From HGM04593 sp045634305 (GTDB lineage: Bacteria; Bacteroidota; Bacteroidia; Bacteroidales; Bacteroidaceae), in assembly GCA_045634305.1 (NCBI GenBank), contig JAZQZZ010000052.1, positions 1 through 5,239 on the forward strand: a stretch of 5,239 nucleotides of DNA. The letters run 5' to 3'. Positions 1 through 5,239 of the stretch are shown piece by piece. Under the pieces are notes generated by a model that ran no database searches, was not told the origin of the DNA, and was given only the letters and a program-made list of their open reading frames with translations. Positions within the stretch are counted from its first letter, which is position 1. Each line of letters begins with the position of its first letter. A program made the position numbers and the translations under genes.

Positions 1-1
1 G

Positions 2-244
2 GAAGAGGCAGAGCATGCAGCCAAGTTCGCCGAGCTTTTGGGTGACTGCGTATGGGATACAAAGACAAACCTCGAGAAGCGCATGAATGCCGAGGCCGAG
101 GCCAACAGCGACAAGTACCGCATTGCAAAGCGCGCAAAGCAACTCGACCTTGATGCAATCCACGATACAGTACATGAGATGGCGAAAGACGAGGCTCGTC
201 ACGGCAAAGGCTTCGAGGGCTTGTTCAACCGCTACTTCAAATAA
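2..244 (+). CDS. Rubrerythrin / NADH peroxidase family protein, C-terminal part (5' end outside window)
   Basis: Only the last 80 residues are present; the frame is open from base 2 to a TAA at 242-244. The fragment begins EEAEH and carries a second ExxH motif, DEARH, at fragment residues 63-67. Such motifs supply carboxylate and histidine ligands to the di-iron centre of the ferritin-like four-helix domain in rubrerythrins. A conserved stretch with Glu31 and Glu33 lies between them. The protein ends soon after DEARH with no rubredoxin CxxC module, so any rubredoxin domain must be at the N-terminus (the 'reverse rubrerythrin' layout, often named NADH peroxidase) or absent. Family role: cytoplasmic reduction of hydrogen peroxide with electrons from NADH via rubredoxin-type carriers, part of oxidative stress defence in anaerobes. 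Family assignment is firm; the subtype is inferred from the C-terminus alone. Confidence 0.88.
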   Translation, partial: EEAEHAAKFAELLGDCVWDTKTNLEKRMNAEAEANSDKYRIAKRAKQLDLDAIHDTVHEMAKDEARHGKGFEGLFNRYFK

Positions 245-360
245 GCATTGACGCTGCCAATATATACTGAATGACTAAGAAAAGACTACTTTGAAAAACA
301 TCAACTGAGAAAAAACCATAAATGTAATTGTTTTAGTAAGTGAATAGTGTTTAAATGTTG

Positions 361-396
361 CGCGCCGGCTGCAGTGATGCACCCGGCGCGTTTTTT
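361..396 (+). terminator. Strong intrinsic terminator after the rubrerythrin gene
   Basis: CGCGCCGG (361-368) pairs perfectly with CCGGCGCG (383-390). After a single C-C mismatch the stem continues with TGCA/TGCA (370-373 with 378-381), closed by a GTGA loop of the stable GNRA class. Six T follow at once (391-396). This is a textbook rho-independent terminator reading rightward. It lies 116 bases past the rubrerythrin stop, leaving a long 3' UTR. Read leftward the hairpin has no U tract, so it is at best a weak terminator for the opposing operon. Confidence 0.9.
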
Positions 397-405
397 ACGT
401 GTATT

Positions 406-452
406 GCGGCAGTGAAAAAGTGTTCTTTCAACCTTGCCGCTTTATGTGGCAA
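406..452 (-). other. Competing hairpins at the 3' end of the minus-strand operon
   Basis: Just past the DUF486 stop, one arm (TGCCGC, 435-440) can pair in two exclusive ways. One partner is 446-452, giving TTGCCGC/GTGGCAA with one G-T wobble and a 5-base loop. The other is GCGGCA at 406-411, giving a longer hairpin with an inner TGAAA/TTTCA stem (413-417 with 426-430). Neither is followed directly by a U tract on the minus strand; the nearest run of five T starts about 14 bases past the first hairpin. These may end or protect the minus-strand transcript, but the evidence is weak. Confidence 0.35.
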
Positions 453-457
453 ATTGC

Positions 458-832
458 TTACTTGAGGAATACAAAGTAAACAGCTAGTACAAGGAATATC
501 ACTGCGACAAGGTGGTTCCATTGCAGTGTCTCGCCCTTGAAGAGTACCGATACTATGACTCCGAATACCAGGCACGAGATTACCTCCTGGATTACCTTCA
601 GCTGCACGAGCGAGAAGGGACCACCATTGATGTCCGAGCCGATGCGGTTGGCCGGTATCAGGAACGAATATTCGAGCAGTGCCACACACCAGCTGATGAG
701 TACTATTATTACAATAGAAGTGTTGGGTGAAATGAGTTTCATCTCCTGTAGTTTGAGATTGCCATACCAGGCCAGTGTCATGAAACTGTTGGAGATTACC
801 AACAGCAGAATTGTGAGTAGAATCTTTGACAT
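458..832 (-). CDS. DUF486 / DMT-family small membrane protein
   Basis: This 124-residue protein is almost entirely hydrophobic, with four likely membrane helices at about residues 4-22, 38-57, 81-98 and 105-123. The family signatures I recognise are AWYG (21-24), EYSFLIPANRIG (54-65), the LKVIQE segment (78-83) and a GETLQWNHL turn (100-108) before the last helix. The length is normal for DUF486 (Pfam PF04342), whose members resemble one half of a drug/metabolite transporter and may work as dimers. No substrate is established, and none can be read from the sequence. The ATG at 830-832 lies 12 bases after the stop of the upstream ttcA-like gene, with only an A-rich leader (AAAAAGA) and no good Shine-Dalgarno sequence. 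It is therefore probably co-transcribed with that gene. Confidence 0.87.
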   Translation of the reverse strand: MSKILLTILLLVISNSFMTLAWYGNLKLQEMKLISPNTSIVIIVLISWCVALLEYSFLIPANRIGSDINGGPFSLVQLKVIQEVISCLVFGVIVSVLFKGETLQWNHLVAVIFLVLAVYFVFLK

Positions 833-844
833 TGTTGTATCTTT

Positions 845-1600
845 TTACTGTTTCTTTTCAATTTTTGGAGGTAGCAATGATGGTTGTATATTGCTCATAG
901 CTCCCCATAGGTTATATCGTGCTTCGGGGCTCAGCGACTCAAGATGTGCCAGCATGTCCTTCATTGTCTTGCGGTTCGAATCATTCTCGAACGGACAGTT
1001 CTTTATCTGTGGCGGGAAGTTGCTCTCTTTGGCATACTCCTCCACATCGTTCTCGTTCACAAGACACAGCGGACGTATCATTGTGATGGGGAATTTCTCC
1101 ATCTGCATCACAGGCGCCATTGCGCTGAATGTGCCCTGGAAGGTCATGTTCATCAGCATTGTCTCAATGAAGTCGTCCATGTTGTGTCCCAGTGCAATCT
1201 TGTTGCATCCAAGCTCTTGTGCCAGGGTGAAGAGCGCTTTGCGGCGGTTCCATGAGCATAGGAAACAGGGCGACTTGCGCTTGTCGGTCGATGCGTCGAA
1301 ACTGCTCTCCAAGATGCGTAGCTCGACGCCTTGCCCGTTGCAGAACTCCTGCAGGAAACCGATGTTTGCCTTGTAAGGAATGTTTACCATTGTCACGTGC
1401 GCTGCCACAATGCTTATCGATGGCTTGAAGATGCGGCTGCGCTCTGCCATCAGCTGCAGCAGCGTGAGCGAATCCTTACCGCCCGACAGTGCTACAAGTA
1501 TCTTGTCTCCATCGGCAAACATGGAGTACTCCTTTGTCGCGCGGTTGAACTGCTTCTGTATCTTGCGATATATCTTCTGCTGTGGGGTGAACTTGGCCAT
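845..1600 (-). CDS. ttcA: TtcA-family tRNA 2-thiocytidine synthetase
   Basis: The protein has 251 residues if it starts at the ATG at 1598-1600. It has the PP-loop ATPase signature SGGKDS (39-44), a CFLC cysteine pair (C112, C115) within the RRKALF context, the LGHNMDD motif (137-143), an IRPL segment (175-178) and a third cysteine, C202. In characterised TtcA, three cysteines in this pattern hold a [4Fe-4S] cluster and ATP is used to adenylate C32 of certain tRNAs before sulfur transfer. E. coli TtcA is longer (311), so this is the short form. The frame opens 15 bases further upstream, but I chose the internal ATG: the codons between the two contain AAGGAG exactly 6 bases before it, and the longer start has no ribosome site and almost no leader. 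It leads a probable operon with the DUF486 gene. Exact tRNA substrate is inferred from the family. Confidence 0.88.
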   Translation of the reverse strand: MAKFTPQQKIYRKIQKQFNRATKEYSMFADGDKILVALSGGKDSLTLLQLMAERSRIFKPSISIVAAHVTMVNIPYKANIGFLQEFCNGQGVELRILESSFDASTDKRKSPCFLCSWNRRKALFTLAQELGCNKIALGHNMDDFIETMLMNMTFQGTFSAMAPVMQMEKFPITMIRPLCLVNENDVEEYAKESNFPPQIKNCPFENDSNRKTMKDMLAHLESLSPEARYNLWGAMSNIQPSLLPPKIEKKQ

Positions 1601-1606
1601 TCTCTT

Positions 1607-1612
1607 CTCCTT
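1607..1612 (-). promoter_or_regulatory. Shine-Dalgarno site that decides the ttcA start
   Basis: On the minus strand AAGGAG is followed by the 6-base spacer AAGAGA and then ATG at 1600-1598. This is the only clear Shine-Dalgarno sequence in the window; the other visible starts have A/T-rich leaders. It lies inside the first codons of the longer reading (ATG at 1615), so that ATG is unlikely to be the true start. Confidence 0.75.
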
Positions 1613-1626
1613 CATTTTTCAGGGTG

Positions 1627-1658
1627 CAAAATTAGTGAAAATGGAGCATTGGAGCAAT
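1627..1658 (-). promoter_or_regulatory. Bacteroidota-type promoter for ttcA-DUF486
   Basis: On the minus strand TAATTTTG (1634-1627) fits the TAnnTTTG -7 consensus of Bacteroidota housekeeping promoters. ATTG (1658-1655) lies 20 bases upstream, the usual distance for the -33 TTTG-like element. Transcription would start near 1620-1623. That gives a leader of about 20 bases to the ATG at 1600, but only about 5-8 bases to the ATG at 1615. Confidence 0.65.
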
Positions 1659-1680
1659 TTTCTTTCTTTATCTTTTGGCC

Positions 1681-1690
1681 CGGCATGCCG
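1681..1690. repeat. 10-base perfect palindrome between the divergent promoters
   Basis: CGGCATGCCG is its own reverse complement. It is a GC-rich island in an otherwise A/T-rich intergenic region, with CCCG (1679-1682) and CGGG (1691-1694) placed around it. It lies 22 bases upstream of the -33 element of the ttcA promoter and 70 bases upstream of the rightward -7 box. It could be a binding site for a dimeric regulator; nothing in the sequence names one. Confidence 0.35.
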
Positions 1691-1760
1691 CGGGATGCTT
1701 ATATTTTCTTAATTTATTTAAAAAAATGCACGCGTGGAGGGTTTATGTCGTTTTATTCGC

Positions 1761-1768
1761 TATATTTG
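1761..1768 (+). promoter_or_regulatory. -7 box of the promoter for the TPR-nfeD-floA-phosphorylase operon
   Basis: TATATTTG matches TAnnTTTG exactly, 29 bases before the ATG at 1798. No convincing -33 element lies 19-21 bases upstream (that stretch is GGAGGG/GTTT). A 13-base interrupted palindrome, TGCGGT-A-ACCGCA (1767-1779), overlaps the 3' end of the box and the expected start of transcription, so it would be either an operator or a small hairpin at the 5' end of the RNA. No other good -7 box is seen upstream of the later genes in this operon. Confidence 0.55.
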
Positions 1769-1797
1769 CGGTAACCGCACACAGGTGTTGATTAATT

Positions 1798-3237
1798 ATG
1801 AAAAGAATACTTTGCTTGACAATATACTGCCTTGTCGCTGTTTCGGGTCTCTTTGCCCAGAGCAGGGATGCAATGAAGAAGATGTTTGACGAGGGGCGTT
1901 TTGAAGAGGCTAAACCCATATTCGAGAAACTGCTTGCCAAGAATCCCAAGAACAGCGAGTATAACTATTGGTATGCCGCCTGCTGTCTCGAGACCAACGA
2001 TACCATTGAAGTGGAGGAGATGCTTGAGTTTGCAGCGTCGCGCAACATTGTGAAGGCCTACTGGTATTTGGGCGAGTTGTATTGCCGAGCTATGGATTAT
2101 GCCGAGGCTGCCGACAATTTCGATATCTTCATTGACGAGACAAAGGACGACTCGTTGCGTAATGTGGCACAGCAGCGCATGAACTTGTGCAACAGACTCG
2201 ACCGCATGGTGCGCAACAGTGAGGTCGTGTGCTTCATTGACAGTGTTGTTGTCGACAAGGAGTCGTTCCTGTCGGTCTACACAATGGGTAACGATGTGGG
2301 CAGCATTGCAACCTGTGCGGCATATTTCGGCGACGATGGCCTGCCCGGTCACATAAACGAGACCGAGCGCGGGATGGATATCTTCTTCTCCGACGAAAAC
2401 GAGTCCGACGAACCGTTACTGAAGCTCTACCGTCGTTCCAAGGTGGGCGATGATTGGGGAAAGGTGCAGTCCATCGTAGGTTTCGACACGCAGGGCAACG
2501 ACGACTATCCCTTTATGCTGGCCGATGGCATCACACTCTATTTTGCCAGTGACGGCGAGGGCTCTATAGGAGGCTACGACATTTTCATCTCGCGCATGGA
2601 TACCGAGAGTGGCCGTTTCTTCCGCCCCGACAATGTGGGAATGCCGTTCAACTCCACAGCCAATGACTACATGATGGCCATCAACGAAGTTGCCAATCTG
2701 GGATGGTTTGCCACCGACCGCAACCAACCCGAAGGCAAGGTGTGCGTCTATACGTTCATTCCGAACACCGACAAGAAAAGAGTAGATGTCTCTTTGATGG
2801 GTTATGACGCGGCTCTTCAGATAGCAACACTCTCATCCATCGCTGCTACGCAGACCGACGAGGATGCGGTGCGCAAGGCGCGTCAGCAGATGGCGCTGCT
2901 CATGTATGCCCGGAAAGCCGCCGGCAAAAAAGAGGATTTCTTCTTTATCATTGACGACCTGCACGACTATAAACTGCTTACCGATTTCAGGAGCGAGCGT
3001 GCGCGCGACTTGTTCAAGGAGTGGCAGGAGCACACCAAGCAGCATTTGCACGATGTCGAGAAACTCGATGCACTGCGCGACGAGTATGCAGCATCGCCAT
3101 CAGCTGTCAAAGCAAGACTCAAACCGCAGATTCTGCAACTCGAGGTCAAGGTAGAGGACGATGCCGTTGCCCTGAGGAACGCCGAGTATGAGATAAGGCG
3201 CATTGAACAAAATATGCTCTACAGCGGCGAGGAGTGA
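1798..3237 (+). CDS. Exported TPR and PD40 beta-propeller repeat protein
   Basis: The 479-residue protein starts with a signal peptide: KR, a hydrophobic core, then a likely cleavage after Ala20 (GLFA-Q). No lipobox cysteine follows, so it is probably periplasmic or outer-membrane associated. Residues 22-135 form TPR-like helical pairs, for example DEGRFEEAKPIFEKLLAKNP and ELYCRAMDYAEAADNF. Residues 190-320 hold PD40 (WD40-like) strands: RGMDIFFSDE, the classic DGITLYFASDGEGSIGGYDI pattern (243-262), and a weaker copy at 289-320 with LGWFATDRN. Residues 355-475 are charged and helical, partly coiled-coil-like. TPR plus PD40 recalls the PorE-type envelope proteins of Bacteroidota, but the C-terminal OmpA-like peptidoglycan-binding domain of that group is absent. 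The ATG lacks a Shine-Dalgarno sequence. It leads the operon, 63 bases before the NfeD gene. No specific function is known to me. Confidence 0.88.
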   Translation: MKRILCLTIYCLVAVSGLFAQSRDAMKKMFDEGRFEEAKPIFEKLLAKNPKNSEYNYWYAACCLETNDTIEVEEMLEFAASRNIVKAYWYLGELYCRAMDYAEAADNFDIFIDETKDDSLRNVAQQRMNLCNRLDRMVRNSEVVCFIDSVVVDKESFLSVYTMGNDVGSIATCAAYFGDDGLPGHINETERGMDIFFSDENESDEPLLKLYRRSKVGDDWGKVQSIVGFDTQGNDDYPFMLADGITLYFASDGEGSIGGYDIFISRMDTESGRFFRPDNVGMPFNSTANDYMMAINEVANLGWFATDRNQPEGKVCVYTFIPNTDKKRVDVSLMGYDAALQIATLSSIAATQTDEDAVRKARQQMALLMYARKAAGKKEDFFFIIDDLHDYKLLTDFRSERARDLFKEWQEHTKQHLHDVEKLDALRDEYAASPSAVKARLKPQILQLEVKVEDDAVALRNAEYEIRRIEQNMLYSGEE

Positions 3238-3300
3238 TTTTTAAAGTCCGGACATGCATTGCCCGGCAAGATGTTTTACCGAAAACAAAACAAATACATT

Positions 3301-3777
3301 ATGGATATTTTGATAACAGCTTTGTTGGTTGCCTTTGCAACCGTTATGTTGGTGCTCGAGGTGGTGTTTATCCCGGGCTTTGGTTTCACAGGCGTGTTGG
3401 GTGTTCTTTCGATGATTGGCTCGGTGTTCTACGCCTTTGTGCAGTTGAGCACGGCCGCCGGCTGGATTACATTGCTGGTCTGTGTACTCGTGTGCATCTC
3501 GCTCTTTCTGTCGGCATTGTACGGCAATTCGCTCGACAAGATGGCGCTCAAGAAAAACCTCAAGTCCAAAGCCAATGATCTGGACATGTCGCAGTTCAAC
3601 GTTGGCGACCACGGTGTTACACGCACTCGTCTTGCACTCATTGGCGAGGCACTCATCAACGGCCAGGTTGTTGAGGTAAAGTCCGAGGGTGGTTTCATCA
3701 ACGAGAATGAAGAGATTGAAATCATACGCATCTCGGGCGGCTCCCTTTTTGTGGCAAAAGTAAAATCTAAAAAATAA
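3301..3777 (+). CDS. NfeD-family membrane protein (short form with C-terminal OB fold)
   Basis: The protein has 158 residues from the ATG at 3301. Three strongly hydrophobic segments lie at about 3-23, 27-48 and 52-75. The NfeD hallmark EVVFIPGFGFTGVLGV (20-35) bridges the first two. A basic linker (80-90) leads to an OB-fold domain at about 100-155, with the pattern VGDHGVTRTRLALIGEALINGQ, then EGGFINENEEIEIIRISGG. The length fits short NfeD forms that lack the ClpP-like protease domain, so no proteolysis is expected. The frame is open upstream to a TTG at 3259 and an ATG at 3271, but those would put a polar, basic stretch before the first helix. Short NfeD proteins are encoded beside SPFH/flotillin genes and are thought to work with them in the membrane; floA follows here after 17 bases. 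Confidence 0.88.
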   Translation: MDILITALLVAFATVMLVLEVVFIPGFGFTGVLGVLSMIGSVFYAFVQLSTAAGWITLLVCVLVCISLFLSALYGNSLDKMALKKNLKSKANDLDMSQFNVGDHGVTRTRLALIGEALINGQVVEVKSEGGFINENEEIEIIRISGGSLFVAKVKSKK

Positions 3778-3794
3778 CTAAACCTTTTTTGATT

Positions 3795-4760
3795 ATGGAA
3801 ACTAACATGTATCTGATTGGTGGTGTCATTGTGGGCTTGCTGGTGTTCCTGGCAGTCTTCTTCCACTACGTGCCTTTTATGCTTTGGCTGTCGGCCAAGG
3901 TTTCCGGTGTTCAAATTTCGCTGTTGCAGCTATTCCTCATGCGCATACGTAACGTTCCTCCCGGAACAATCGTGCAGGCAATGATCGAGGCTCACAAGGC
4001 AGGTCTCGAGAACATTACACGCGATAGCCTTGAGGCTCACTACCTTGCCGGCGGTCATGTCGAGAGGGTGGTGCATGCGCTTGTCTCTGCGTCTAAGGCA
4101 AATATAGAACTCTCTTTCCAAATGGCTACAGCCATTGACCTTGCTGGTCGCGACGTGTTCGAGGCTGTGCAGATGTCCGTTAATCCCAAGGTTATCGACA
4201 CTCCGCACGTTACTGCCGTGGCAAAGGATGGTATCCAGCTCATTGCCCTTGCCCGCGTAACTGTGCGTGCCAACATCACGCGCCTGGTTGGTGGTGCCGG
4301 TGAGGACACTGTGCTTGCCCGCGTAGGTGAGGGTATCGTTTCGTCTATCGGTTCGTCCGAGAACCACAAGGCAGTGCTCGAGAACCCCGATTCAATCTCA
4401 AAGCTTGTGCTCAGCAAGGGACTCGATGCCGGTACTGCTTTCGAGATTCTCTCTATCGACATTGCCGATATTGACATAGGTAAGAACATCGGTGCTGCTC
4501 TTCAGATTGATCAGGCTAATGCCGACAAGAATATTGCTCAGGCAAAGGCCGAAGAGCGCCGTGCAATGGCTGTCGCTCTCGAGCAGGAGATGAAGGCTAA
4601 GGCTCAGGAGGCTCGTGCAACCGTTATTCAGGCCGAGGCTGAAGTTCCCAAGGCTATGGCCGAGGCATTCCGCACAGGTAATCTGGGCATCATGGACTAC
4701 TATCGCATGAAGAATATTCAGGCTGATACTGCCATGCGTGACAATATTGCAAAGGATTAA
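3795..4760 (+). CDS. floA: Flotillin-like protein FloA (UPF0365 family)
   Basis: The protein has 321 residues from the ATG at 3795, close to the 331 of Bacillus subtilis FloA. It has an N-terminal membrane segment (about 6-33), then an RNVPPGTIVQAMIEAHKAGL stretch (52-71) and a soluble SPFH-like domain through about residue 230 (TVRANITRLVGGAGEDTVLARVGEGI, 156-181). A long Ala/Glu-rich helix follows (238-290) with repeated AEA and QAKAEE units, the flotillin oligomerisation region. Family role: a scaffold on the inner face of the membrane that forms microdomains and affects membrane fluidity and the assembly of protein complexes. The open frame reaches back to a TTG at 3789, but the ATG is preferred; an ATG at 3807 is also possible. 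It lies 17 bases after the nfeD-type gene and 20 before the phosphorylase. Its arginine codons are nearly all CGC/CGT, which hints at strong expression. Confidence 0.95.
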   Translation: METNMYLIGGVIVGLLVFLAVFFHYVPFMLWLSAKVSGVQISLLQLFLMRIRNVPPGTIVQAMIEAHKAGLENITRDSLEAHYLAGGHVERVVHALVSASKANIELSFQMATAIDLAGRDVFEAVQMSVNPKVIDTPHVTAVAKDGIQLIALARVTVRANITRLVGGAGEDTVLARVGEGIVSSIGSSENHKAVLENPDSISKLVLSKGLDAGTAFEILSIDIADIDIGKNIGAALQIDQANADKNIAQAKAEERRAMAVALEQEMKAKAQEARATVIQAEAEVPKAMAEAFRTGNLGIMDYYRMKNIQADTAMRDNIAKD

Positions 4761-4780
4761 TTTTTAGCGAATTTCCTGCT

Positions 4781-5239
4781 ATGAAACGATATTTTCCCCC
4801 TTCGGAACTCCTCATCGAGGAGAATGGGGCTGTGTACCATCTGGGCCTGAAGCCCGAGCAGCTTGCCGACAAGGTTATTCTTGTGGGCGACCCTAACCGT
4901 GTGCCCAAGGTTGCTGCTTTCTTCGAGAGTACCGACTGCCACGTCTCAGCGCGTGAGTTTCGCACTATTACCGGCTCGTACAAAGGCAAGCGCATAAGCG
5001 TTGTCGGAACGGGTATCGGATGCGACAATATTGATATTGTGATGAACGAGCTCGATGCTCTTGCCAATATTGACTTTACCACCCGCGAAGAGAGGGATTC
5101 TTTCCGACAACTGCAGGTTGTTCGCATAGGTACTTGTGGTGGCTTACAGCAGTTTACCCCCACGGGGTCGGTTATATGCTCAATGAAATCTATCGGCTTC
5201 GACGGATTGCTTAATTTCTACGCAGGTCGCAACGATGTG
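4781..5239 (+). CDS. udp: Uridine phosphorylase-like nucleoside phosphorylase, N-terminal part (3' end outside window)
   Basis: The frame is open from the ATG at 4781 to the window edge, giving 153 residues with no stop. GDPNR (36-40) is the phosphate-binding motif of the PNP/UDP phosphorylase family. REFRTITGSYKGKRISVVGTG follows (58-78), then GIGCDNIDIVMNEL (78-91), the glycine-rich active-site segment, and VVRIGTCGGL (113-122), whose Arg115 corresponds to the second phosphate-binding arginine. An N-terminal extension of about 30 residues precedes the usual GDP motif. The reaction expected is phosphate-driven cleavage of uridine, or a related nucleoside, to base and ribose-1-phosphate in the cytoplasm. 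Uridine is inferred from overall likeness; the specificity residues are mostly beyond the window, so the symbol is tentative. The gene starts 20 bases after floA with no visible terminator or promoter between them. Confidence 0.85.
   Translation, partial: MKRYFPPSELLIEENGAVYHLGLKPEQLADKVILVGDPNRVPKVAAFFESTDCHVSAREFRTITGSYKGKRISVVGTGIGCDNIDIVMNELDALANIDFTTREERDSFRQLQVVRIGTCGGLQQFTPTGSVICSMKSIGFDGLLNFYAGRNDV

Noticed and set aside
247..270. Possible promoter from ATTG (247-250) and TATACTG (263-269)
   Set aside because: The spacing is much too short and the second box is a poor match to TAnnTTTG.
537..1376. 279-codon open frame on the plus strand across the DUF486 and ttcA genes
   Set aside because: It crosses two well-supported minus-strand genes and the gap between them; the translation is low in family-like motifs and looks like reverse-complement shadow.
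1726..1791. 21-residue open frame (ATG at 1726, TGA at 1789-1791) with a hydrophobic middle, upstream of the TPR-PD40 gene
   Set aside because: It spans the predicted promoter of the next gene and has no ribosome site or other support, so a chance frame is more likely than a leader peptide.
1792..2352. 186-codon open frame on the minus strand inside the TPR-PD40 gene
   Set aside because: It is antisense to a gene with a clear signal peptide and recognisable domains, has no recognisable family features, and arises from the codon pattern of the real gene.
3238..3300. Small inverted repeats (CCGG at 3248-3251 with 3263-3266; TTGC/GCAA at 3259-3269) in the gap before the NfeD gene
   Set aside because: Stems are only four base pairs, no T run follows directly, and no promoter box is nearby; not enough for a terminator or attenuator call.
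3259..3300. Longer NfeD start at TTG 3259 or ATG 3271
   Set aside because: It would add a polar, lysine-rich tail before the first membrane helix; the ATG at 3301 puts the helix at the N-terminus as usual for the family.
1..5239. Search for defence systems, mobile elements, attachment sites, CRISPR repeats and tRNA genes
   Set aside because: All coding capacity is explained by six conserved-family genes, no direct repeats or insertion-sequence ends were seen, and intergenic stretches are short.

Overview
The window looks like a stretch of a Bacteroidota chromosome, most likely from the order Bacteroidales. Three things point there: the protein families and their order, start codons with mostly no Shine-Dalgarno sequence, and promoter-like TAnnTTTG boxes (the -7 element of Bacteroidota sigma-ABfr promoters) in the one divergent intergenic region. 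GC content looks close to half by eye, but was not computed. I see no mobile element, CRISPR array, tRNA or rRNA gene, and no intergenic gap longer than about 215 bases.

Left part (1-396, + strand): the 3' end of a rubrerythrin/NADH-peroxidase family gene, about 105 bases of AT-rich sequence, then a strong intrinsic terminator at 361-396. Middle part (458-1600, - strand): a two-gene operon read right to left. The first gene is a TtcA-type tRNA 2-thiocytidine synthetase; 12 bases after it comes a small four-helix DUF486 (DMT-family) membrane protein. Its promoter and a perfect Shine-Dalgarno sequence can be read, and they argue for a start at 1600 rather than the longer 1615 version.

Right part (1798 to the end, + strand): four genes in one direction with gaps of 63, 17 and 20 bases and no clear internal promoter or terminator. 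They are an exported TPR plus PD40 (beta-propeller repeat) protein, a short NfeD-family membrane protein with a C-terminal OB fold, the flotillin-like scaffold FloA, and a uridine/nucleoside phosphorylase cut off by the window edge. NfeD next to FloA is a known partnership in membrane microdomains. The exported protein upstream and the phosphorylase downstream suggest a wider unit linking an envelope protein to the FloA/NfeD scaffold. That link is inference from gene order, not something the sequence proves, and it is the most interesting lead here. Otherwise the window reads as ordinary housekeeping sequence.
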